From Longimicrobium sp. (GTDB taxonomy: Bacteria > Gemmatimonadota > Gemmatimonadetes > Longimicrobiales > Longimicrobiaceae), in assembly GCF_036388275.1 (NCBI RefSeq), contig NZ_DASVSF010000002.1:62001-126000 (forward strand): 64,000 nucleotides of DNA. Reading direction: 5' to 3'. A program made the position numbers and the translations under genes. Under the pieces are notes generated by a model that was given only the letters and a program-made list of their open reading frames with translations, searched no databases and was not told the DNA's origin. Shown piece by piece: positions 27,627 to 37,892 of the stretch. How positions within the stretch are numbered: position 1 is the stretch's first letter; each line of letters begins with the position of its first letter.

Positions 27627-28742
27627 TCAGCGTGCGGGAAGCATCCGCACCGCCTCCAGCAGGGCCACACGGAATGTGCTGGCGAACCTCACCATCGTCG
27701 GGATCAGGAAGTCCGCCATCTCCCCCCACCGCTCCCGGTCATACAGGTTTCCTTCGCCCACGACTGCAATCCGGCATCCCTTCCCCTCGTCGTTTCGAAA
27801 CCATTGGATGGGCGTGCCCATCGCCTGCTCAAACTCGGCCCGCCGGGCTGCAAGGGAGTCGAAAATTTGTTCGTTCTCCCATCGCTCTCGGTTGATGTAT
27901 ACCTCCACGCGCGACTCGTTGCGGATCGCGACCATGTTGAATGCGATCCCACTCGCGCCCGAGCCGGTCGAGATCCACGAGTCGGGTCCCGGGCTGGTTT
28001 TGCGAAAGAGGTCACTTTCTCCGTTCATCTTCTCGAGCAGGTAACCCCAGAACTCCCGCCGGACACGATGGCGATGGGGAACCTCCTTCTGCCGTACGGC
28101 ATCTTCCTGCGTCTTCTCCGCCATGCCAATGATGTACTCCTCGGCGCCGCGTAGCGGGATGATCTGTTCCAAGCTCAAGAACATCTCGCCGGCAAGCGAA
28201 TACACGGTCGCTTCGAAGCACTGCACCTGCAGCTTGTAGTTCATCAGCCAGAGCACCGTAGAAGTGACCTCCTTCCGGAAGTGCCCGGCGATGAGCATAA
28301 TGCGCTGCGATACGCCCGGGTTGAGCTCCAGTTCCTCATACTCTGCCTGGAAGAACTCAGCAAGCCGCTCGGCGGCCGACGATCCCAAGGAGTGCTGATC
28401 AAGATATTGCTGAAAGATGCTGCGGATCTGTTCCTTGCTAAGGGAGGAGCAATATGATGCGTACTTCAAGGCCTGCCATGTAACATCTCGCCCGGAATCA
28501 TCCAGCTTGTTCTCGATGATTACCAGATTTCCCCCCTTGTCGAGTGCGAGGAGATCCAGCCGTTCAGCGGTGTCCGCAAAACCGGAGAACTCCTTCTGAA
28601 TGATCAGAAGTTCCTCGCCAAGGGCGACGGGATGGTTCGCGATCCACTCCTGCAGGTTCGAACGCTCCCGGAGGCCCAATTCGGAGAACGTTCGCGGTTG
28701 AAGCGGTTCGATCCGGTTGGTTGCGCGGTTGATCAGGTACAT
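27627..28742 (-). CDS. DUF4268 protein with NucS/PD-(D/E)xK-like nuclease domain
   Basis: 371 residues beginning MYLINRATNRIEPLQPRTFS; the ATG follows GAGGAG at good spacing. ERLDLLALDKGGNLVIIENK (about residues 62-81) gives the D...E-x-K of an endonuclease fold, followed by DVTWQALKYASYCSSLS, as in NucS-like and other restriction nucleases. The C-terminal DUF4268 domain contains REFWGYLLEKMNGESDLF, FNMVAIRNESRVEVYINRER and IQWFRNDEGKGCRIAV. Such proteins often occur alone in defence islands. It is the island's outer gene on this side. DNA cleavage is inferred from the fold; specificity is unknown. Confidence 0.87.
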   Translation of the reverse strand: MYLINRATNRIEPLQPRTFSELGLRERSNLQEWIANHPVALGEELLIIQKEFSGFADTAERLDLLALDKGGNLVIIENKLDDSGRDVTWQALKYASYCSSLSKEQIRSIFQQYLDQHSLGSSAAERLAEFFQAEYEELELNPGVSQRIMLIAGHFRKEVTSTVLWLMNYKLQVQCFEATVYSLAGEMFLSLEQIIPLRGAEEYIIGMAEKTQEDAVRQKEVPHRHRVRREFWGYLLEKMNGESDLFRKTSPGPDSWISTGSGASGIAFNMVAIRNESRVEVYINRERWENEQIFDSLAARRAEFEQAMGTPIQWFRNDEGKGCRIAVVGEGNLYDRERWGEMADFLIPTMVRFASTFRVALLEAVRMLPAR

Positions 28743-28883
28743 TGTAACTCCTCGTCACGCTCCAAACGATCCTGGGAATTCCTGCGCTCCCGCACCTGCG
28801 ATGGTCGCCTGCGCGTGAGTGCAAAACCGGGGCGCGGAGCACTTTTGCTCCGCACTCCCGTTCACCGCCGACGCAAAGTTGAA

Positions 28884-29389
<506 letters not shown>

Positions 29390-29599
29390 TCAATGCTCGT
29401 GACGTGGTCCGCGCCTCGTGCGGCGCCGAGTGGACGCCGTGGCTCGAATTCGCGCGTGCGGCCAATTCCTGTACCGTTTTGGCCGGCGATTCCGGAATGC
29501 GTCGGCAATCCTGGCCGGGACCCTGCGTCCCGGAAATCAGAGCCGCGGCTCCGTGGCGCAAGGTCGGACGCCAGCGGAACGCACCTTTCAACACGACTC

Positions 29600-29627
29600 T
29601 TGACTTTTCCCCACTCCAGCCTAAAGT
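29600..29627 (+). promoter_or_regulatory. Promoter of the peptide export cluster
   Basis: TTGACT at 29600-29605, a 16-nt spacer and TAAAGT at 29622-29627, 42 nt before the propeller lipoprotein start at 29670, which has AGGTGA as ribosome site. It is the only good promoter seen upstream of the five-gene group. Confidence 0.55.
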
Positions 29628-29669
29628 GTTTTTGCCAGCAGGAAAACCCCTCTTCCAGCCAGGTGACCC

Positions 29670-30731
29670 ATGTACCGTAGGTGCCTCCTGATCAGCCTTG
29701 TGCTGGCGATTGCTTCCGGATGCGAACGGCGGAAGGAGCCGCACGATGGAGTGCATCCCCTTACCGGCCGGGTCCTCGCGACTGGCGATTACCTGGATCA
29801 GCCGGGGCACATGACCGTCGCCGGAGGGCGCCTGCTCGTTCTGGACCGCACGGCGCCGATGATCCACGTTTTCGGCCTTTCCGACGGAACGCGCCTGGGC
29901 TCGTTCGGGCAGAAGGGAGACGGTCCGGGGGAGTTCAGGTCCACGAGGGACGTGCAGGTGGACGTCCGCGACCCCCGGGATGTGTGGATCTACGACCTGT
30001 CGCTCCTGCGCATGACGCGAGTGCGTGTCGGGCAGGGGCCCCTTCCCGAGTTCCAGGAGATGGTGAAGCTGCACAACGGCGGGGGCGTTTATCTTCACCC
30101 CGCGTGGCTTACCGACACGACCCTCGCCGTTTCCGCGATCGCTCCGATGCACCCGCAGGGCCGCCTGCTCCTCACGCGGCGGACGGGAGAGGTGATCCGC
30201 ACCATCGGACAGACGCCGCGCCATCCGGACGCGGCGTCCATTCCCACGACGGTGCTCCAGCACGCGTATGAAAGCTACGTAACGGTACGCCCTGATCGGG
30301 CGCGGTTCGCGACGGCCACGCGGCAGGCCGACCGGCTGGAGATCTACCGCGCCGACGGCACTCAGCTGGCCCAGGTCGCCGGGTCCACCGGATTTCTGCC
30401 GGTGTTCGAGGTCAACCAGCGCGCCGAAGGCGTGTCCATGGCTCTCGGCGGCGAGGTGCGCGCCGGCTATGTGGACCTGGAATCCAACGACGACCGCATC
30501 TACGCCCTGTTCTCCGGGGTGCGCATGGGCGATGATCCGCAGCAGGCGTTCTTCGGCCGCGAGGTCCACGTCTTCGACTGGAACGGCAACCTGCTGGCGC
30601 GGCTGAAGCTGGACGCGCCCGCACTCACCATCGCCGTTGCACCCGACGAAAAGCAGATGTTCGCGATCCGCCACGACCCCGAGCCGTCGGTCGTGCGGTA
30701 CGATCTCCCGCAGCCGCTGCCCGGCGGCTGA
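29670..30731 (+). CDS. Six-bladed beta-propeller lipoprotein (BF3164/TolB-like)
   Basis: 353-residue lipoprotein. MYRRCLLISLVLAIASGC has a lipobox ending at Cys18. The body is a six-bladed propeller: blade signatures include HMTVAGGRLLVLDRTAPMIH, GSFGQKGDGPGEFRSTRDVQ, VWIYDLSLLRMTRVRVGQG and a later FGREVHVFDWNGNLLARLKL. Proteins of this type (BF3164 family in Bacteroidota) are often encoded beside very small exported Cys-containing peptides, as here. It probably sits on the outer membrane or in the periplasm and binds the peptides or another ligand. No catalytic motif is seen. Downstream genes follow within 55 nt. Confidence 0.86.
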   Translation: MYRRCLLISLVLAIASGCERRKEPHDGVHPLTGRVLATGDYLDQPGHMTVAGGRLLVLDRTAPMIHVFGLSDGTRLGSFGQKGDGPGEFRSTRDVQVDVRDPRDVWIYDLSLLRMTRVRVGQGPLPEFQEMVKLHNGGGVYLHPAWLTDTTLAVSAIAPMHPQGRLLLTRRTGEVIRTIGQTPRHPDAASIPTTVLQHAYESYVTVRPDRARFATATRQADRLEIYRADGTQLAQVAGSTGFLPVFEVNQRAEGVSMALGGEVRAGYVDLESNDDRIYALFSGVRMGDDPQQAFFGREVHVFDWNGNLLARLKLDAPALTIAVAPDEKQMFAIRHDPEPSVVRYDLPQPLPGG

Positions 30732-30785
30732 CCCTTCGGCCGGAACGCGTCCGGCCGATTCCCTCTCTCCGTGGAGGTAAGCGAC

Positions 30786-31022
30786 ATGCTCAACCGACTC
30801 TCGTTGGCGGTCCTGCTCGGGACCGGCGGATCCGTCGGCGTCCTCGCGCCCGTTTCAGTCACGGAAGGCGGTGGCCTATCCACCGCAGTGGCGGAGTGCG
30901 CCACCTGCTGCGCTCAACCGGACGCCACGTGCGTGATCTGTGGGACGGAGAGTTGCGTCGCGAATTCAAACTACTACGAAGGCAAGGTAGGCCCCGGCGG
31001 CTGCGGCGGAGTGAAGACCTGA
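30786..31022 (+). CDS. Cys-rich secreted mini-protein 1 (78 aa)
   Basis: 78 residues from the ATG at 30786, which follows GGAGG. It starts MLNRLSLAVLLGTGGSVGVL, a Sec-type leader ending in TAVA, so cleavage before Glu is likely (AVA/ECATCC). The mature part is about 40 residues with Cys in the pattern C-x2-C-C-x6-C-x2-C-x4-C (ECATCCAQPDATCVICGTESC), then GKVGPGGCGG. It shares this pattern with the next gene but little else, so the two are paralogous mini-proteins rather than one gene in two parts. Four to six Cys could form disulphides or bind metal. No known family was recognised. Confidence 0.75.
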   Translation: MLNRLSLAVLLGTGGSVGVLAPVSVTEGGGLSTAVAECATCCAQPDATCVICGTESCVANSNYYEGKVGPGGCGGVKT

Positions 31023-31054
31023 GGCCCCCATTTTCAACCTGGAGATTTGTGCCC

Positions 31055-31276
31055 ATGAGAATCCCGAAGCTTCGCGGCACGATCGCTCTCTCCGCCTTTG
31101 CCGCCGCAGCGCTCCTGGCGCCGGTGCGGTTCTCGACGGCGGAAGCCATGATCCCCGCCACGGCGGAATGCACCACGTGCTGCTCGGCTGCAGGCCAGCT
31201 CTGCGTCGTCTGTGCCCAGGCGTGCCTAACCGTCGCGGACTCGTACGACAACGGCAACGGTCCCTGCCCGAGTTAG
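31055..31276 (+). CDS. Cys-rich secreted mini-protein 2 (73 aa)
   Basis: 73 residues from the ATG at 31055 after a GGAGA site. The leader is MRIPKLRGTIALSAFAAAAL, with MIPATA just before the mature part (ATA/ECTTCC). Mature Cys pattern: ECTTCCSAAGQLCVVCAQAC, i.e. C-x2-C-C-x6-C-x2-C-x3-C, followed by NGNGPCPS. It parallels the previous gene residue for residue in Cys spacing, with a one-residue shorter last loop. It is encoded 32 nt after gene 1 and 25 nt before the 131-residue secreted protein. Possible roles include a structural or signalling peptide or an antimicrobial; none can be assigned. Confidence 0.75.
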   Translation: MRIPKLRGTIALSAFAAAALLAPVRFSTAEAMIPATAECTTCCSAAGQLCVVCAQACLTVADSYDNGNGPCPS

Positions 31277-31301
31277 GGCGCCGCGATACCAGGAGAAGAC
31301 G

Positions 31302-31697
31302 GTGATCAAGCAGCTTCTACTCACGCTTGTGCTCGCGGCGTATCCCGCCGCGACCGCCGCGCAGCACGCGCGCGCGGATGTCACGCCCGTTCGCCGCGAC
31401 CCGGGCATTACCCTTACGGTGGCCGGGCACCTGCTGGCCAGCCCGCGGGGCGTGCTGATGTTCCCGGTTCCCCTCCTGGAGCGGCTCTCCGCCGATGGCG
31501 CCCTGCTGTCGGTGGACACCGCTCCGGTGGACGGACGCATCGTCGTGCAGGTGCGCTTCGAGTTCGCGGAGCTGGAGGAATTCCGGCGGTGGTATGCGGA
31601 CGAGCGAACGGTTCGGCTGATGGAGGAACTCCGCGCGATCACGATGGGGGGATCCTTTGAAACGTTTATTTCGTACCGCCGCGCGCCAGCCCGCTGA
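31302..31697 (+). CDS. Small secreted protein (131 aa)
   Basis: GTG start at 31302 with an AGGAG site. Signal peptide MIKQLLLTLVLAAYPAATAA, cleaved after AAYPAATAA or nearby (ATAAQ). The remainder reads VRRDPGITLTVAGHLLASPR, VDGRIVVQVRFEFAELEEFR and LMEELRAITMGGSFETFISY. No family was recognised, but the strand-helix layout is compact and globular. It overlaps the signal peptidase gene by 41 nt, so the two are probably translated together. It may assist handling of the Cys-rich peptides. Confidence 0.68.
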   Translation: MIKQLLLTLVLAAYPAATAAQHARADVTPVRRDPGITLTVAGHLLASPRGVLMFPVPLLERLSADGALLSVDTAPVDGRIVVQVRFEFAELEEFRRWYADERTVRLMEELRAITMGGSFETFISYRRAPAR

Positions 31698-32394
31698 CAC
31701 GCGGCGGTACGGCCGCGGGTGGGTTCGCGCGACCGTCGCCACATTCGGGGCGGTCGTGCTTGCCCGCACGTTCGCGGTGCAGGTGTACGGCATCAGCAGC
31801 CCCAGCATGCGGAACACGTTGCACCCCGGGGATTACGTGATCACCAGCGGGCTGCCGTTTGGGACGGCGATCCCCGGCACTCGCTGGTCCACGCCGCGCT
31901 TCCGCGATCCGCGCCGCGGCGAAGTGGTGGTGTACGGTGAGAAGCCCGGCGATCCTCCGGCGCGCATCATCAAGCGCGTAATTGGCGGCCCGGGTGACAC
32001 GGTGCGGATGGTGGACGGCAGGGTTATCCGGAACGGGCGAACGCTCGATGAGCCGTACGCCTCGCCCATCCTGCTCGACGACGAACCGCTCGCGTTCGAC
32101 GGGCCGTACGGGGTAGCGTGGCACCTCGCCGCCCTTCCGGCTGGAGTCTCGGCAACGGGCTACAGGCCGACGCGTGATCGGTGGGGGCCCCTGGTCATCC
32201 CGCCAGGGCACTACCTGCTGCTGGGCGATGATCGTGACGGGTCGCGAGACTCACGCTACACGGGCTTCATCGCCCGCGAACAGATTCGCGGCAAGGTGTA
32301 CCGCATCTACTACTCCGTCGCACCGCAAAAGAACCGCTTCCCGCGTGCGCTCACGGCGGCTCGCTGGAGCCGGATCGGTGATCGCGTGGACTAG
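31657..32394 (+). CDS. lepB: Signal peptidase I (S26)
   Basis: 245 residues from a TTG start at 31657 preceded by GGGGGG. One membrane segment (WVRATVATFGAVVLARTFAV) is followed by the catalytic Ser50 in GISSPSMRNTLHPGDYV, Lys106 in PARIIKRVIGGPGDTV (the Ser-Lys dyad), and box E GDDRDGSRDSRYTGFI. Between them, GEVVVYGEKPGDP is box D-like. It releases exported proteins from their leaders at A-x-A sites, exactly the kind seen in the two mini-proteins. A second copy in the genome is likely, so this is probably a dedicated or extra peptidase; that is inferred from its place in the cluster. Confidence 0.9.
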   Translation: MKRLFRTAARQPADTRRYGRGWVRATVATFGAVVLARTFAVQVYGISSPSMRNTLHPGDYVITSGLPFGTAIPGTRWSTPRFRDPRRGEVVVYGEKPGDPPARIIKRVIGGPGDTVRMVDGRVIRNGRTLDEPYASPILLDDEPLAFDGPYGVAWHLAALPAGVSATGYRPTRDRWGPLVIPPGHYLLLGDDRDGSRDSRYTGFIAREQIRGKVYRIYYSVAPQKNRFPRALTAARWSRIGDRVD

Positions 32395-32496
32395 GACGCG
32401 ATCGAATTCATCGTGCGTCCGTCACCACGCATCCAGGCTCACGCTTGCCCGGTGGGCCGATCTCGCCGTGAACGTTCTCGGGTGTCACCAACGCAG

Positions 32497-32529
32497 AAGA
32501 GGAGCACCATCGGTGCCGGTGCTCCCCTC
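32497..32529 (-). terminator. Hairpin after thiC
   Basis: Arms GGAGCACC (32501-32508) and GGTGCTCC (32518-32525), extended outward with AGAGG/CCTCT; it lies 24 nt downstream of the thiC stop. No strong T-run on the minus strand. Confidence 0.5.
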
Positions 32530-32552
32530 TGCTTCGCATCGCCCTTCCGAGG

Positions 32553-34376
<1,824 letters not shown>

Positions 34377-34440
34377 TCATCCCCCCGTCCGGTCCGTGGC
34401 GGGCCGGGTGCGGCGGATGGGAACCGTCGATGGACGACAC

Positions 34441-34533
34441 GCCGCGCTCCCTACGCCGGTGTGAACCGGATCAGGTTCCAAGGGACTGTCTCAACCCCGC
34501 TGATTCGCAGCGAAGTACCCCTGGCGGCTTGCG
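34441..34533 (-). promoter_or_regulatory. TPP riboswitch (THI box) upstream of thiC
   Basis: The minus strand carries the conserved THI-element features: GGGGTAC near the 5' end, a CTGAGA-like block (TTGAGACAGTCCC), then CCTTGGAACCTGATCCGG and TTCACACCGGCGTAGGGA. These match the TPP aptamer consensus (CTGAGA ... CCCTTGAACCTGATC ... GTTAATACCGGCGTAGGGA). Bound TPP is expected to favour the hairpin at 34330-34367 and so cut thiC transcription. The aptamer is seen directly; the switch mechanism follows from the family. Confidence 0.94.
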
Positions 34534-34694
34534 TTTTCAAGGTAACGGAGCGCGGGGCGCCAGGCCAGTGCGCTCCGTTGGCGCGGCGAACCTCCAGGGC
34601 ACCGGGTCATCCTACCCAAAGGCCACCCACGCGCGTTCTGCTACGTTGGTTTCAGACGGAGCCCATTCAACTCATCTCGACCGCACGAACATCC

Positions 34695-35252
34695 ATGCCG
34701 ATGCACACCCTGAAGTCCCTGCTGATGATGGGGATCGTTTCCCTGGCCGCCTGCGCTGAGTCCACCTCGCCTCAGCACGATGACGGCGTTGGCCGCGTGG
34801 AGTTTTCGTACACCAGCGCCAACTCGCCGGTGAGCGGCTCGTTTGCCGCCGAGGGCGCGCACCCCGCGGACACGGAAACCGGCACCTGGGCCGCCGCCGT
34901 CACCGACCAGGCCGACGCGATGGTCGTCGCGCGGCGGCAAAGCGGGGGCGTGCACGACCAGGCGATCATCTTCATCCCCGGCGGCACTACGGGCACCAGC
35001 GCCATCGTGCCCGACTGCGACGATTCGTGCGCCGCCATTTCGGTAGTCGTGCACCAGAGCATCGGCGGCACGGTGCGGGAGTACCAGTGCGTCATCAGCC
35101 AGGGCACAGTAAGCGTGTCCACCCTGACGTCCGGGCGGATCAAGGGTACGTTCAGCGGCACGGGTTCGTGCCAGTCGCCCCACGACCCCAACCAGCCGGC
35201 GCTCAGCATCACCCAGGGCACCTTCGACGCGCCGTTCGTCTCCCCAGAGTAG
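34695..35252 (+). CDS. Hypothetical lipoprotein
   Basis: 185 residues from the ATG at 34695 (MPMHTLKSLLMMGIVSLAAC): a short signal peptide with lipobox Cys20. The mature part is beta-rich and acidic: GVGRVEFSYTSANSPVSGSF, QAIIFIPGGTTGTSAIVPDC and GRIKGTFSGTGSCQSPHDPN. The start could also be the Met at 34701. It is divergent from the thiC riboswitch and convergent with the TPR genes, with 34 nt between stops. No family was recognised; an outer-membrane or surface role is likely from the lipobox. The bulk of the gene has normal composition. Confidence 0.72.
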   Translation: MPMHTLKSLLMMGIVSLAACAESTSPQHDDGVGRVEFSYTSANSPVSGSFAAEGAHPADTETGTWAAAVTDQADAMVVARRQSGGVHDQAIIFIPGGTTGTSAIVPDCDDSCAAISVVVHQSIGGTVREYQCVISQGTVSVSTLTSGRIKGTFSGTGSCQSPHDPNQPALSITQGTFDAPFVSPE

Positions 35253-35286
35253 CCCGGTGCGCAGGGCGGCGGGTGCGGACGGGCGG

Positions 35287-36525
35287 TCAGCCGCGGCGGG
35301 GCAGGAACTCGGTCAGGAGGTGGGAGAAGGCGAGGCCGCCGACGGTGATCCCCACCCAGGTGCCCGCGGCGTCCGCCTTGCGCGCGTGGTGAAGCACGGC
35401 GATCACACCGGGGACGGTCATCAGCACGACGTACGCCGCGTACGCGGCGCGTGGCCAGCCAGGGGCAGGCTGCTCGATCCCCATCACCGGAATGGTGAAG
35501 AGCACCGCGAGGATGGCCGCCATCCCGATGCCGGGCGGCGCGCCCATCGTCCAGGCGATGCCGAGAATCGAACCTGCCAGCAGCAGCACGCCGACCAGGA
35601 TGGCCACCGCCCGCGCCGAGCGGTCCAGCAGCGTGCGCCCGGCCGGGTCGCGCAGAAGCACCAGGTCGGCCAGGGGACGAGCGGCCCACGTGAACACCGC
35701 CACCGCGGCGATGATGGACTGGAGCATCAGCCGCAGCCAGACGGGCTCCACGAGCGCCGCGTACGCCAGCAGTGCGACGGACACCGCGACGGCCACCCAC
35801 TTCATGTTCGGCTGAAGCCAGTAGAACCGCAGCGCGACGGGCAGGAACACGCGATACAGCGCGTTCCGCGCCCGCATCGCCTCCAGCAGCCCCACGCGCG
35901 GCCCGCGCTCGTCCGGGTCCAGCCGCAGCGACGTGCGAAAGTGGCCGATGGCCGCGTCCGGGTCGCGGCGGCGCAGGGCGGACCACCCCGCGTTCGCCTG
36001 CACGGCGTTGTTCTCCGGCGCCCGCTCCAGCGCGCGTGCGAAGTCCGCCTTCGCTTCAGCGTGGCGTCCCAGGCGCGAGCGCAGAGTGCCGGCCGTCATC
36101 AGCACGCGGGGGTCGTCGGGCGCCACGGCCAGGGCGCGCTCCGCGAACTCCAGCCCCTGCGGCAGCCAGTCGCGGCGCGCCATCAGCTCCGCCATGTGCA
36201 CCAGCAGCTCGGGCATCTCGGGCGCCAGCGACAGTGCGGTGCTGCCCGCTTTCCTGGCGTGCTCCCACGTCCCGCGGCGGGCGGCGACCAGCGAGAGTGC
36301 GTACCAGGTGAAGGGCGTGGTGGGCTCGTGCAGGGTGGCCCGGATGGCCGTGTCCATGGCCTCCACCGCACGGGCCGGCTCCTCCGCCAGGCACAGGGCC
36401 AGGTATCCGTGCATCACCCCGTTCTCCGGCTCGTCGCCCAGCGCGCGGCGCAGCTCCTCTTCCGCCAGCCGAAAGCGGCGGCGGTCCATCAGCAGCTGTG
36501 CGCGGGCAAGGCCGGGGTGGCTCAC
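35287..36525 (-). CDS. TPR membrane protein (paralogue 2)
   Basis: 412 residues with a GTG start at 36525, overlapping the upstream stop (GTGA). N-terminal TPR-like helices run from residue 1 to about 200: QLLMDRRRFRLAEEELRRAL, DEPENGVMHGYLALCLAEEP, LSLAPEMPELLVHMAELMAR and ERAPENNAVQANAGWSALRR. Several membrane segments follow (WVAVAVSVALLAYAALVEPV, LLAGSILGIAWTMGAPPGIG). It is clearly paralogous to the upstream gene in both halves and the two are co-transcribed. The TPR part probably scaffolds proteins at the membrane; no enzymatic motif was seen. Confidence 0.83.
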   Translation of the reverse strand: MSHPGLARAQLLMDRRRFRLAEEELRRALGDEPENGVMHGYLALCLAEEPARAVEAMDTAIRATLHEPTTPFTWYALSLVAARRGTWEHARKAGSTALSLAPEMPELLVHMAELMARRDWLPQGLEFAERALAVAPDDPRVLMTAGTLRSRLGRHAEAKADFARALERAPENNAVQANAGWSALRRRDPDAAIGHFRTSLRLDPDERGPRVGLLEAMRARNALYRVFLPVALRFYWLQPNMKWVAVAVSVALLAYAALVEPVWLRLMLQSIIAAVAVFTWAARPLADLVLLRDPAGRTLLDRSARAVAILVGVLLLAGSILGIAWTMGAPPGIGMAAILAVLFTIPVMGIEQPAPGWPRAAYAAYVVLMTVPGVIAVLHHARKADAAGTWVGITVGGLAFSHLLTEFLPRRG

Positions 36526-37769
36526 CGGCGCCCCGGCAGGTACTCGGCCAGGACGTCGGCGTACAGCAGTCCGGCGGCGGAGGCCATCAGCCACAGCACC
36601 GCGTCGTCCTGGCGCTGGGCGAACCGGAAGAGGGAGATGATGGCGAAGACGGCGAGCAGGCCCACGATGGCGCCGAACACCATGCGCTGCCGCCCGGGAC
36701 GCGTTCGTGGCGCGGTCGACAGGGGAATGGTGAACTGCACGGCGAGGATGGCGGCCAGCGCGACGGCGCCCGACGGGCGCAGCTGGTGCGCGACTCCCAG
36801 GGCGGCCGCGACGGCCAGGAGTGCCGCCGTCCCCACGGCCGAGGCCTTCCGCATGGGATCGAGCGCCTGGCGCCCCTCCGCGCTCCGCAGCAGGAGCAGG
36901 TCCGCCAGCGGCGGGGCCGTCCAGATGAGGACGGTCAGGGTGAGGACCGTCACCTGCAGCGCCAGCAGCGGCAGGGGAGGGAGAACGTCGAGCGACACGG
37001 CGAACAGGATCATGAACGAGAAGGCCACGGCGACCCACTTGAAAAAGGCGGGGAGCCGCTGCAGGCCCAGCGACAGGCGAAGGTAGAAGCCATACGCGGG
37101 GTTCCGCGCCCGCATCGCCTCCCGCAGCCCGCGCTGCGACCTGGGTTCCTCCGGGTCCAGCCGCAGGGAGGTGCGGAAGTGCCGCACCGCCGCCTCGGCA
37201 TCGCCCCGGCGCAGCGCCGCCCACCCGGCGTTGGCCTGCACCGCCTTGTCGTCCGGCTCCAGCGCCAGCGCGCGGTCGAAGTCGGCGCGGGCCCGGTTGT
37301 GCAGCCCCATGCGCGACCGCAGCGCGCCGGCCGTCATCAGCGCGTTCGCGTCGTTGGGCGCGATCTCCAGCGCGCGTTCGGCCAGGCGGAGCGCCGCGCG
37401 GTACCAGCCCCTTTCCAGCAGCAGCGCCGCGCCGTTCAGCAGGAGCAGCGTCGTGCGTGGGGCCAGCGACAGCGCGGTGGCCGCCGCGAGCTCCGCCTCG
37501 TTCACCTTTCCGCAGCGCTCCGCTACCCGCGCCAGCGCGTGCCACATCGTGGCGTCGTTGGGCGCGTACGCAACGGCGGCCTTCGCCGCCGCCAGGGCCT
37601 GGGCGGCGCGTGCCGGCTCCTCGACCATGCACAGGGCCAGCTGCGCATGCATCATCGCGTTTTCCGGCTCGTCGGCCAGTCCGCGGCGCAGCTCCTCCTC
37701 CGCCAGCCGAAAGCGGCGTTGGTTGATCAGCAGCTGTGCGCGGGGGAGGGCGGGGTGCCTGGTATCCAT
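36522..37769 (-). CDS. TPR membrane protein (paralogue 1)
   Basis: 415 residues from the ATG at 37769 (MDTRHPALPRAQLLINQRRF). TPR units include AEEELRRGLADEPENAMMHA, AAKAAVAYAPNDATMWHALA, LRLAERALEIAPNDANALMT and DRALALEPDDKAVQANAGWA. The C-terminal half has membrane helices (FKWVAVAFSFMILFAVSLDV, LALQVTVLTLTVLIWTAPPL). It precedes the second copy with a 4-nt overlap. Divergent from the hexosaminidase gene by 123 nt, so it likely has its own promoter. Function unknown; the shared TPR-membrane layout of the two paralogues suggests a hetero-oligomer. Confidence 0.83.
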   Translation of the reverse strand: MDTRHPALPRAQLLINQRRFRLAEEELRRGLADEPENAMMHAQLALCMVEEPARAAQALAAAKAAVAYAPNDATMWHALARVAERCGKVNEAELAAATALSLAPRTTLLLLNGAALLLERGWYRAALRLAERALEIAPNDANALMTAGALRSRMGLHNRARADFDRALALEPDDKAVQANAGWAALRRGDAEAAVRHFRTSLRLDPEEPRSQRGLREAMRARNPAYGFYLRLSLGLQRLPAFFKWVAVAFSFMILFAVSLDVLPPLPLLALQVTVLTLTVLIWTAPPLADLLLLRSAEGRQALDPMRKASAVGTAALLAVAAALGVAHQLRPSGAVALAAILAVQFTIPLSTAPRTRPGRQRMVFGAIVGLLAVFAIISLFRFAQRQDDAVLWLMASAAGLLYADVLAEYLPGRR

Positions 37770-37892
37770 GAGGCGAAAGTACGTGGGGCGCGGCACTCCG
37801 TCCATCGCCGCGGCGGGGTTTACGGGAGGTTTTTCGGGGAGAAAGAATCGTTGGCATCTCATCCGCCTCCACCCCCGATCGACCGGAGCCTT

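Noticed and set aside
28834..28853. Hairpin GCGGAGC/GCTCCGC downstream of the decayed thiC fragment as a terminator
   Set aside because: Seven-base stem without a T-run; kept only as an observation.
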